64,000 bases of DNA from CAZQGO01 sp964593065 (GTDB lineage Bacteria; Oederibacteriota; JAAXVQ01), in NCBI GenBank assembly GCA_964593065.1, contig CAZQGO010000009.1, positions 25,730 to 89,729 of the forward strand. Reading direction: 5' to 3'. Position numbers and translations under genes: made by a program. Every line of letters begins with the position of its first letter. Within the stretch, counting starts at the first letter, position 1. Positions 12,001-15,711 of this stretch are shown here, one piece after another. The notes beneath the pieces were generated by a model, which did no database searches, was not told where the DNA came from, and saw only the letters and a program-made list of their open reading frames with translations.

Positions 12001-12253
12001 CCTGGCGACTTTATGCACTCTGAGCAGCCGCCTGCCGGCCCTCGAGGGAATTCGGGTCGGGGAGTGGTTGACACGGCCACCGGGTACGGCCTCTGGGGCC
12101 ATCGTTCTGCCGGGAATTCTCTCCCGGCCTGCCCTGAAGTCGTGGCTGCGCACGCTGGAAGACCGATTGCAGGGGCTGCCGCTCAAGATGAATCCGCAGC
12201 CCCTTTCTCCCCGCGGGCCTCGTTCCCAGCGCTCCAGCGCGCGGGCGGCGTGA
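2..12253 (+). CDS. Giant multidomain membrane protein 1 (5' end outside window)
   Basis: An uninterrupted frame of about 4080 codons. It is already open at base 2, and its first residues look like the middle of a domain, so the true start lies upstream; residues below count from the ATG at 11. Segments I can recognise: 1-265, C-terminal part of a UDP-sugar pyrophosphorylase (UDPGP-like; NVDNLLTPIADPYFLG); 440-600, GNAT-like with QGRGVG at 517; 723-850, membrane module beginning YDRRVAWWLEN; 929-951, twin Arg plus lipobox ending LILAAC; 960-1280, Tiki/TraB-like (H1018, E1047, H1252); 1398-1417, second twin Arg plus LVLAAC; 1460-1780, second Tiki/TraB-like (H1513, E1551, H1759); 1830-1960, second membrane module; 1965-2150, GNAT (QGLGLG at 2074); 2260-2440, HD (H2318 D2319); 2480-2810, HAD (DVDAT 2491, GDSATD 2751); 2890-3205, aldose 1-epimerase-like; 3215-3420, membrane segments; 3455-3700, winged-helix-like repeats. 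The function as a whole is unknown. Confidence 0.85.
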   Translation, partial: TQYMNVDNLLTPIADPYFLGEHALSRDPEQERGGWAHRSIGMIPKRLWDEEGQTWRDRLGNVVEADVETGPGRRERRPVPVDYGRMRAVDAMCSWGSPSFVLLTLPSLQGARRIPWAAITGKTDWDETGRKRPIVKFERKPDKPGYGVLFGFNEADTFAAIKKPDGTQPVETPASSKRMQSDFWKRKIRAAWPQLTLDDAAFVELPWEAAYMTPGQLRAALEATDFARRQQEHPGEGILVRADRAAFGRFSPAVQVLPNPLRDLQSMAAEQSEPNLIGAMMRPWIARALAGKLNPSDTSAVLMRLNSLDPKFINFDQGQRLLKSARAFRPIATQAQRQGLFSWIRLLAKLQAENPAWAKAVALFDHERSGAYVDYLRGVGEQIRRFPVEELLGPELLAAIAATSPGGRLPASLTVVDDSDADSLERQLNLRDHPEAESGLPLAARLTLINPYTRTVRMVLLVGPMDRLRKAMRTIAEMEEKFGGWIYGLGQVALDFTIKPFNGEDGEVDSSTMYLDEDLQGRGVGRALSEGRRRLLIHLVPGAVIRSKVLHPAALINLVHHFGAEIDWEEPRVFKSYWPPVLSDLGLLHEPLPDQEISTAQAALHQAKAESQTPELNDAEFLYDRIRGLAQQIARDPAQYPHLAATHGWKHKELPAKMQGKEQDWQSVAHFLYSMILDRLYVRGRVPDVEEEAPPAAPPAPKALGGIMDWLKAPVMKVFGIDSATYDRRVAWWLENGLVYGLALPGVLLALAFGAPLVSTLGAGYVLAWAAFARLHYRLPWAGRAPPAHRVAALVISLVNISLLAAVLFAPWLFPVVFLSSFVVHGLVNAGFLERAAETFRRTKALGEDAIARIRARSTDLAGGFAFTGLLALPITVLVLVLRGVGGLVIPGILPWIAVPAGVVLVSWALVSLAPPSASAGRPAAPAGGVSRRQVLQLLALSPVVAGALILAACTPQPTAAPTQAWTQELRTRLFVPTQQYVADYLASPERVADPNVDHAGLVSYTDPQTGRRIFLVPNSHASKRAQTLIREHILPEIGDRDPNWLFALEGMSADIDWSRMSAHLPEYSDLLEKAAAGGDQVFNPLVGNYDPRVLVQVASGTRVNLLGVVLVYNDAEAEPGVGGHLTADSIRAISPERLSDLAMFEAGVLLQAFPDHERNSEAFRAWLAGLPAETREQFGPDTERNFRRGYLAQIFLNSLVLQLQTDPALLNSNVAEMNDQMTAAADLLSMDLFRAALAAEPTDRNVVVVFGALHRDAFEQTLRNAGFTQDPGEIPDEHGTSQLPLTPYVLRLGMPAGGPAAWGALGLLGTGRAGAAGEAAGAGQPAIQAEAPAGETTQARLLLAVLVLGIGAGLAGVLGLVVGLTVSPVLLWVLAGAGLVVTLGVLIAQTGRTTARVPGRRNFLITGSLSVLALVLAACGLPIPATATPGPVQPTPEMPTIEPTWTYPPSPTPPPTLEGKLLAEWNHRKFVPERNFWLVYPDTPPVEALAPSQDHAEMMVYQRGERTVYLIPNGHLSNRALELEQQHILDVTNPENTSVLNKFQAGKVMLGIEGLNPSALVGGWNAGPAVWSLVEKTKDAEPITIADPTIAYSDPLVLSALQGEGFRTVDIALQFVLAFLEAPNGGPVENLEQFNALSEQDSVGTIYTVTDIFMAYDREFSASPDLRSVYEQHLAEVRQTNPDQQDTFAERREWLLAYLRQNVLDYLGASPEARAQQAQDVARIGTEKFVQSNKLSRKFFEVILEQVPADNDLILVYGFLHQEAFEPLLIEQGYQRTQYYPDQNPNPRSEVDGTLARLQPADQTRSRSYRTARRVEAVLSSLTSPFRGGIMPWLRGLVVRLSGGRITPRAYDRFIAFWLENVLSLTAGGLVAAAGAAVLAVATGGAFAFPATAAYFLAWPLFFLLHLVPGREGQRAPPLNLALAGVIAVVNLALVFTPLSWPLLLLSGVLVHLAANVAAAVFFRARALRTWTLPNGERVSLQAADQAFLQQHADEILPLLDPETFGAWNREKLAAGEEGYDGRPHYGKFQHSLAITDSSGRVIALALAYERGWKEYQELGSDSLYLNVLAVAPDYQGLGLGTLLTRSVIERFRRSRFLHFLNRPLAVSLQSHVPEAQRLFERMGFQAVGEKSYPARNLVDRVYLYHETGPAWIDVQQRPRPLGTVLDPAGEKYRQALFALSQQLQRFREIPQASERQDLKLRLVAAQRALPARALTELNAAREGFRAGRLSVEDLAAVFLRTTELGLLGETGAWTRRDGTTLDRREHVLEDARALDALLQGRPVYLGLDPSEAERLNALAMRIRLNPELREDLALALILHDYGFLNGNQDYFHTPEADHAREGAELARPVLAALGLPAARIDFISELIARHDWLSNIADGTNRPTLVSQYGPRLAPAHLRQETADLVRRWQQSGRLARPEAVDALAENYLAALALLGVSDIFGSGDRAVDQGVVQAAVDISGVARLEEAAYRQQIPEGFDPSARVTVAGVAMDVDATLTRNQTLPPEGLNLKQVLRALRAGKRVLLNSGSPMLPAEKVRVYRSEDPGDYEEVTFHYEREALEERIVRVLQAEMIASGDAGKLPNLEVQGISGVEHVTFDAQGQYVYRLDESLTVEPAAQRDIGKALAVGYMQVLGQKRGVDFSAAIAEVRSAKNLPEVLEHFNGAVAGHAQVKFQPFNSEIVLVGEDGQVDCNLALAAAREEIRQQAYAVDEDKYFPSAGMLFLKFSRIKKSSAVAAWMDRGRASGAYLTLGDSATDTFLWEIRRPNFFRVFLGTAQTLRAHPGVVVARSEEGRDNVRQEGTGQALQHFLDAEEQGLAYRDLPYFDNRWSLSDLMSRGLALFPRWQNARAAAFSSRRILLQASRSWLLRLPAFLVTAWILAAEILSPLAGKYTVETYQREGLAVYRFTDLRADTSFDIVPGYAAKIISFKAQGREILHCDSIKASGGIEVMYPYIDRVQGNRFSYQGRTVDLGDDELVRTGLTKKDGSGTVYHGMARRLPWKVEAAGLDRRGIYVRVSLANADQPEIARRFGRGKAFLTYHLSGAELTSDIRLRNRSLASTGSHPWIARGQGAWRLLVPARREVVAENMIPTGERRELAGTPLDLRAFRDSDRNRHAILEGLDRRPNGEAVSYAYNATDGTLVEIAQSEGLPFVVVWDKEEKFFALEPVSSPPDALNDADGRRGLLPITQRNYHARVSYRVRRVDPDQAAALPTENAAVQVRPATPAHAFRALTGYAAGLVSVLGAAAQYGVFRQLGATQPALAPFVTAAGLFFGGLLALGATDFFITAWAVQQVEYEKLLDQRSRTQTVGIFRKFLLWWQALGAVVARANGWRDTAALKILEGHPRYTVARELLEKHEEFPNELAGLIGMHPGVHLALVAGSLLLALMAGVLLASAGWSLTVILLLAGTAGFLLLSEWLRQSQWRTAETEEQVRASLAGYQPNTGVLHSGRKFRLAQKVYHAVRTDPVLRALRTAGGLTVRDVAVRFGLKTRETRQMLDYLSADHGHPEIMGIRRLGTGLYAYQAVRPEADESHRAAAEAVFAVLQRNWGMRFLSRVIGFDAAGLARHLSHTGMTREQAQQALEYLASEKAWGGRLAGVYHRLGFFQYQPLPEYAWGEETPKLARMVHSVIRDRQSLRYRAALGQLTAEDLVRELHFGVQAAQRALAYLVSDQAAGQGLGGISSEVKNGRRIYRWSPGQTETRAEPAPRAPAGAPEKAAGRSGLRFAANETLRGERNWAGKVLDNFLGVVLFGREADPAAHSLSRGLAAGNVPLFRASGSLFAALLGLSWLARRPAAATADQAAELDRVVLAAQVDDVAAAVYARYGAGDFVRPKTELLPLSDLSPWRRLFHLLGHAQRDPQTGEPVIFVPDTLLRGGVRPGLQAELLRLMVVHQLRKFYAQSRRAARLSGSPVRVPIWDRVMSRLRMRSDPRGYLTRVLQGDASPLARELLQQETGRESPAASAFLDWVHHPEPERLEAWVAEMVRSINVSPAPGQSLATLCTLSSRLPALEGIRVGEWLTRPPGTASGAIVLPGILSRPALKSWLRTLEDRLQGLPLKMNPQPLSPRGPRSQRSSARAA
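2111..2515 (+). repeat. Membrane module copy 1 of giant protein 1
   Basis: Encodes a short amphipathic lead-in (GGIMDWLKAPVMKVFG), then YDRRVAWWLENGL and several hydrophobic helices. The same order recurs at 5480-5900 (GGIMPWLRGLVVRLSGG, YDRFIAFWLENVL, then hydrophobic helices). The two copies align along their whole length at protein level, so this is an internal duplication. Its role is presumably membrane anchoring; that is inference. Confidence 0.75.
2786..3850 (+). repeat. Twin-Arg/lipobox + Tiki/TraB-like unit, copy 1
   Basis: Behind a two-helix membrane hairpin the protein reads SRRQVLQLLALSPVVAGAL and then ILAAC. This is a twin-arginine, hydrophobic-core and lipobox pattern like an N-terminal Tat lipoprotein signal, but it lies about 930 residues into the protein. 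A Thr/Pro/Ala-rich linker follows. Next comes a domain with an early His after a beta-strand (LVPNSHASK), a Glu on the next strand (LFALEG) and a late strand with His (VVFGALHRDAF). That is the residue pattern of the Tiki/TraB/EreA-ChaN superfamily. The domain assignment is inference from motifs. Confidence 0.6.
4195..5350 (+). repeat. Twin-Arg/lipobox + Tiki/TraB-like unit, copy 2
   Basis: Same architecture as copy 1. A membrane hairpin (4020-4180) is followed by GRRNFLITGSLSVLALVLAAC, given here only as residues 1397-1417. After it come a long Thr/Pro linker and a domain with LIPNGHLSN, MLGIEG and LVYGFLHQEAF. Both copies keep the His, Glu and late His. The linker, rich in TPxPTP-like steps, is typical of mature lipoprotein N-termini. 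Confidence 0.6.
5480..5900 (+). repeat. Membrane module copy 2 of giant protein 1
   Basis: Partner of the module at 2111-2515. It shares the GGIM-W-L lead-in, the YDR-x2-A-x-WLEN signature and the arrangement of hydrophobic segments. Copy 1 follows the GNAT-like domain with QGRGVG, while copy 2 precedes the clear GNAT domain with QGLGLG. The two halves of the duplication are therefore in mirrored rather than simple tandem order. Confidence 0.75.
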
Positions 12254-12352
12254 AGCTTTCCATGAAGAGCGTGGCAGGTTTGGCCATCCGGACCCGGCGC
12301 GCCCCATCTTTGCACCTCAGAACGTCCCGGGCCGGGGATGCAAATTTTAACC

Positions 12353-12381
12353 TTGACAAATTCCCGGATTTTCACTAAAGT
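12353..12381 (+). promoter_or_regulatory. Promoter of rplM-rpsI
   Basis: Consensus -35 TTGACA (12353-12358), 17-base spacer, -10 TAAAGT (12376-12381). The RBS AGGAGG at 12408-12413 precedes the rplM ATG at 12419. Confidence 0.75.
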
Positions 12382-12418
12382 ACTCGTTCTGTTTGCATTT
12401 TCCTGTCAGGAGGAAGCC

Positions 12419-12847
12419 ATGGCAACGCCCTTTCCCAAAGCCGGAAAGGTGGAGCGCAAATGGTACCTGGTGGACGTCGAGGACAAGGTCCTCGGGCGAG
12501 CCGCCAGCCGCGTAGCCAGCATCTTGAAAGGCAAGCACAAGGCGAGCTATGCGCCTTTTATCGACACCGGCGATCACGTGGTGGTGATCAATGCCTCCAA
12601 GATACGCCTCACCGGCAAAAAGCTCGATCAAAAACTGGATTTCCGGCATTCCGGCTGGCCCCGGGGAGACCACTTCACTCCCTACCGCGTTCTGCTGGCC
12701 AAGCATCCGGAACGGACTTTCACCCTGGCCGTGCGGGGCATGCTGCCCAAGAATTCCATCGGCCGCACCATGATTAAAAAGATGAAAGTTTACGCCGGTT
12801 CCGCGCACGAGCAGCAGGCGCAAAAACCCGAAAGGTTGGAGATTTAA
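12419..12847 (+). CDS. rplM: 50S ribosomal protein L13
   Basis: 142-residue ribosomal protein, the normal length for bacterial L13, which binds 23S rRNA early in large-subunit assembly. The sequence shows the family hallmarks WYLVDVEDKVLGRAAS near the N-terminus, the GDHVVVINASKI strand, and RGMLPKNSIG followed by KVYAGSAHEQQAQKP at the C-terminus. I chose the ATG at 12419 because AGGAGG lies 5 bases upstream. An in-frame codon 81 bases earlier falls within the promoter. It forms the usual two-gene operon with rpsI, which begins directly after its stop codon. Confidence 0.97.
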   Translation: MATPFPKAGKVERKWYLVDVEDKVLGRAASRVASILKGKHKASYAPFIDTGDHVVVINASKIRLTGKKLDQKLDFRHSGWPRGDHFTPYRVLLAKHPERTFTLAVRGMLPKNSIGRTMIKKMKVYAGSAHEQQAQKPERLEI

Positions 12848-13276
12848 ATGGAAGAAATGGCCACGGCACCCGAACAAACCCAGCCGCCCGTGTTGGAATT
12901 CCGGGGCACCGGCCGCCGCAAAACCGCGGTGGCGCGCGTCCGCCTGAAACCCGGGCAGGGAAATATCTTCGTCAATCACAAGCCGCTCGAGGAATATTTC
13001 TCCGGCAAGTTTTATATCCAGAAGATCCGGGAACCGCTCGAACTCACCGCCAATGCCAATAAGTTCGACGTGCATGTCAACGTGCACGGCGGGGGTCTGA
13101 CGGGGCAATACGGAGCCGTGGTTCACGGCATTGCGCGCGCCCTGGTGCAGGCGGACGGGGACTTGCGGGCCGCGCTTTCCAAGGCGGGCCTGCTCACCCG
13201 CGATTCGCGCATGGTGGAACGTAAGAAATATGGCCAGCCAGGAGCCCGCCGCCGCTTCCAATTCTCAAAGCGTTAA
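12848..13276 (+). CDS. rpsI: 30S ribosomal protein S9
   Basis: 142 residues. A short variable N-terminus precedes the S9 core: GTGRRKTAVARVRLKPG, a glycine-rich VHGGGLTGQ segment, RALVQADGDLRAALSKAGLLTRD, and the basic tail ending RRRFQFSKR that reaches the P-site tRNA in the small subunit. The ATG at 12848 abuts the rplM stop, with GGAG at 12838-12841 as RBS. A second ATG three codons later is possible. Cotranscribed with rplM and followed by a strong terminator. Confidence 0.97.
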   Translation: MEEMATAPEQTQPPVLEFRGTGRRKTAVARVRLKPGQGNIFVNHKPLEEYFSGKFYIQKIREPLELTANANKFDVHVNVHGGGLTGQYGAVVHGIARALVQADGDLRAALSKAGLLTRDSRMVERKKYGQPGARRRFQFSKR

Positions 13277-13295
13277 TCTCCGGCAAGCGCATCCC

Positions 13296-13335
13296 AGCCG
13301 CCGCCCTTGGCAATCAGGGTGGCGGCTTTTTTTTT
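13296..13335 (+). terminator. Rho-independent terminator of rplM-rpsI
   Basis: A 12-base-pair stem (left arm 13296-13307, right arm 13316-13327, one G-T pair) with an 8-base loop, followed by a run of nine T. It separates the ribosomal operon from the dcw cluster. Confidence 0.92.
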
Positions 13336-13439
13336 ATCCTTTCCCGGCCCACCCTCTCCTTTTAAGGATATGGACCCCCAGCCCCGATTGCTGGAAAAGG
13401 AGTTAGAAGCTCAAATATTAAGGAAATATTAAATACCTG

Positions 13440-13468
13440 TTGACAAAATGGGGAGCCGGGGTTAAATT
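13440..13468 (+). promoter_or_regulatory. Promoter of the dcw cluster (Pmra)
   Basis: TTGACA (13440-13445), 17-base spacer, TAAATT (13463-13468). The predicted transcription start is near 13475. This makes the first in-frame ATG of mraZ (13474) unusable and supports the start at 13513. Confidence 0.75.
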
Positions 13469-13477
13469 AGCCCATGG

Positions 13478-13507
13478 AGTGGGGAAAAGTGGTGGAAAGT
13501 GGGGAAA
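13478..13507 (+). promoter_or_regulatory. MraZ operator: three tandem 10-base repeats
   Basis: Three head-to-tail decamers: AGTGGGGAAA (13478-13487), AGTGGTGGAA (13488-13497) and AGTGGGGAAA (13498-13507). MraZ is known to bind tandem TGGGN repeats spaced one helical turn apart just downstream of the mra promoter. The spacing and position here fit autorepression. Confidence 0.8.
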
Positions 13508-13512
13508 ACTCC

Positions 13513-13950
13513 ATGTTCATGGGGACCTTTGAACATACGCTGGATGAAAAGGGGAGACTGTCCATCCCCTCCCGGTTTCGTGAAATCCTCGTTGAAAAAC
13601 AAGTCAGCGAGCGCTTGATTGTCACCCACGGTCTGGACGCCTGCCTGTTTGCCTACCCGCTGGATGAATGGAAAAAATTCGAGGAAAAAATCATTTCCCG
13701 GCCGCTGAACAAAACGGATGACCGTTATTTTGTGCGCCGTTTGCTGGCCGGGGCCGTGGACTGTCCGCTGGATAAGCAGGGCCGGATCGGCCTGCCCGCA
13801 AGCCTGCGGCAGTATGCCGGGCTCAACCGGGAGGCCGTGCTGGTAGGGGTCTCCAACCGCATCGAAATCTGGTCGCCCGAGCATTGGCGGGAATATCTGG
13901 AAAAGGGAAAAACGCTCGAGGAAATTGCCGAGCAGATGCAGGAAATCTAG
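13513..13950 (+). CDS. mraZ: Transcriptional regulator MraZ
   Basis: 145 residues with the two AbrB-like SpoVT half-sites typical of MraZ. The first is FEHTLDEKGRLSIPSRFRE and the second is DCPLDKQGRIGLPASLRQYAG, each with the D-x-K/Q-GR-x-x-hydrophobic-P signature. MraZ is a DNA-binding repressor of the dcw operon, and its predicted operator lies directly upstream. The ATG at 13513 is chosen because the earlier in-frame ATG at 13474 coincides with the predicted transcription start and would add residues not found in the family. First gene of the cluster. Confidence 0.93.
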   Translation: MFMGTFEHTLDEKGRLSIPSRFREILVEKQVSERLIVTHGLDACLFAYPLDEWKKFEEKIISRPLNKTDDRYFVRRLLAGAVDCPLDKQGRIGLPASLRQYAGLNREAVLVGVSNRIEIWSPEHWREYLEKGKTLEEIAEQMQEI

Positions 13951-14009
13951 GGGCGAGAGCGACCGCACCGAGTCCCGTCACTTGACCAGAAAGGAGGTGA
14001 AAGGGTAAC

Positions 14010-14363
14010 GTGCCACTCAAAGCGATGCACAGGGAAGGCGTGGCGGTAATCACTTTAACGGGAGATATCGACATGGAGGACGTGGTGAGCATCAAGAATC
14101 TCGTCACCACGACCGTGGCGGATGGCTGCTACTCGATCGTCCTGGATTTTTCGCGCGTACAACATATCAATGCCACCGGGATCGGCATCTTGGCGGATCG
14201 CCTGCGCTTTGTCCGCACCTTTCACGGGGACATCCGCCTGGCGGGTTTGAGTCCGTATTTGCATAACGTGTTCGAACTGACCGGGGTCAGGAACGTCTTC
14301 AGGATTTTTGGAAACGCGGACCAGGCCGTGAGGAGTTTCGTACCGGCCGTGATTGCAGCCTGA
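14010..14363 (+). CDS. STAS-domain protein (anti-sigma-factor antagonist-like)
   Basis: 117 residues, GTG start with a strong RBS (AAGGAGGTGA at 13991-14000). A single STAS domain: VAVITLTGDID strand, then CYSIVLDFSRVQHINATGIGIL. This is the SpoIIAA/RsbV type that binds anti-sigma factors. The usual D-S-S-G at the phosphorylation loop is here N-A-T-G, so the normal phosphoacceptor Ser is absent and only the Thr could serve. Its stop overlaps the rsmH start (TGATG), so it is translationally coupled into the dcw operon. No anti-sigma kinase or sigma factor gene is nearby. Confidence 0.85.
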   Translation: MPLKAMHREGVAVITLTGDIDMEDVVSIKNLVTTTVADGCYSIVLDFSRVQHINATGIGILADRLRFVRTFHGDIRLAGLSPYLHNVFELTGVRNVFRIFGNADQAVRSFVPAVIAA

Positions 14364-15229
14364 TGACGGCGCACGTCCCCGTCCTGCTCGCGGAGGCGCT
14401 GCGCTGGCTGCACCCGGCGCCGGAAGGATGGTGGGCGGACGGCACGGTCGGGGCCGGCGGCCATACGCAGGCCCTGCTGGAGGCGACGGCGCCGCAGGGC
14501 CGGGTTTTGGGCCTGGACCGTGACGGGGAAACGCTGGCGCTGGCCCGGCAGCGGCTGGCGGGCTACGGGGACCGGATCCGGCTGGTCAAGGCCAATTTCG
14601 CGGATTTGGCCGAAGTGGTGAAGAGCCTGCAGTTGCCGGCGTTCGCGGGCGTGCTGCTGGACCTGGGCGTCTCCTCGCTGCAACTGGAAGGGGCGGAACG
14701 CGGTTTTTCGTTTCAGCACGACGGCCCGCTGGACATGCGTTTGGACCGGGAGCAGCGCCTCACCGCCGCCGAGCTCGTGAATCACGCCTCCGAGGAGGAA
14801 TTGGCGGACGTGTTATTTCACTATGGCGAGGAACGCCGCTCCCGGCGCCTGGCACGGTGGATCGTGCGCCGGCGGCCCCTGACCACCACCGGGCAACTGG
14901 CCGATGTGGCGCGGCGGGCGGTGGGGCGCGCCGGCAGGATTCATCCGGCGACGCGGGCTTTTCAGGCCCTGCGCATCGCCGTCAACGACGAGTTGGGCAG
15001 CTTGGACAGGGGCTTGGCCGCGGCGCGCGGAATATTGGCGGAGGGCGGAAGACTCGTGGTCATCAGCTTCCATTCGCTGGAGGACCGGATCGTCAAGCGG
15101 TTTTTTCGCGCCGGCGGCTGGGAAATCCTGACGCGCCATGTGGTGAGGCCCGGGCCCGAGGAAATGCGCGCCAATCCGCGCGCGCGCAGCGCCCGGCTGC
15201 GGGCCGCCGCCCGCGCCGCGGGCGCGTAA
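14363..15229 (+). CDS. rsmH: 16S rRNA m4C1402 N4-methyltransferase RsmH (MraW)
   Basis: 288 residues. SAM-dependent methyltransferase acting on 16S rRNA C1402. Motifs: HVPVLLAEAL at the N-terminus, SAM-binding DGTVGAGGHT, GLDRD, LLDLGVSSLQLEGAERGFSF, DMRLDR, RAFQALRIAVNDEL and the C-terminal VISFHSLEDRIVKRFF. It is slightly shorter than the roughly 310-residue family norm, mainly at the C-terminus. The start overlaps the STAS stop codon. Second enzyme position in classic dcw clusters. Confidence 0.95.
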   Translation: MTAHVPVLLAEALRWLHPAPEGWWADGTVGAGGHTQALLEATAPQGRVLGLDRDGETLALARQRLAGYGDRIRLVKANFADLAEVVKSLQLPAFAGVLLDLGVSSLQLEGAERGFSFQHDGPLDMRLDREQRLTAAELVNHASEEELADVLFHYGEERRSRRLARWIVRRRPLTTTGQLADVARRAVGRAGRIHPATRAFQALRIAVNDELGSLDRGLAAARGILAEGGRLVVISFHSLEDRIVKRFFRAGGWEILTRHVVRPGPEEMRANPRARSARLRAAARAAGA

Positions 15230-15232
15230 TCC

Positions 15233-15700
15233 GTGGCCTCGCCCCGCCGGCGCCCGGAGCGGGATTCCGAACGCGTGACCATTTATTTCATGCAGGGGTC
15301 GCGCGTCGACCGGAAAATATCCGTGCGCCGGGTATGGATCGTGCTGGGCCTGCTCGCACTGGTCTTCGGCGTGGTGTTTCTCCGCGTCTGGCAGGAAATG
15401 CAGATCGTGCAGCTGGGCTACCGGGTCAACCAGCTGAACGAGGAACGCCAGCGCCTGTTGAACCGGCAACGGATTCTCTTGAGCCGCCGGAACGCCCTGG
15501 CCAGCCTGGAAAGGGTGGAGGCCATCGCCGGGCAAAAGCTCGGCATGCGCGTTCCGGAGCGGGAACAGGTCGTTTTTTTGGTGGACCCGTCGCCTCGGCG
15601 ATCGGGCCTGGCGGGGTGGCTGGCCAGCGGGGGGACGCTGGCGCGCTGGGTCGAGGCCGTAACCAGAGGGTGGCGCGCCCACCATCAGGGCAGCATCTGA
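15233..15700 (+). CDS. ftsL: FtsL-like division protein
   Basis: 155 residues, GTG start 3 bases after the rsmH stop with no clear RBS, so probably coupled (an internal ATG at 15290 is an alternative). A basic cytoplasmic N-terminus leads into one membrane helix (VWIVLGLLALVFGVVFL). A periplasmic coiled coil rich in Gln/Arg/Leu follows, then the FtsL-like ending LERVEAIAGQKLGMRVPERE. FtsL bridges FtsQ/FtsB to FtsW-FtsI in the divisome. Identified by topology, motif and position between rsmH and ftsI rather than by strong sequence identity. Confidence 0.75.
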   Translation: MASPRRRPERDSERVTIYFMQGSRVDRKISVRRVWIVLGLLALVFGVVFLRVWQEMQIVQLGYRVNQLNEERQRLLNRQRILLSRRNALASLERVEAIAGQKLGMRVPEREQVVFLVDPSPRRSGLAGWLASGGTLARWVEAVTRGWRAHHQGSI

Positions 15701-15711
15701 GGAGGCCGGTC

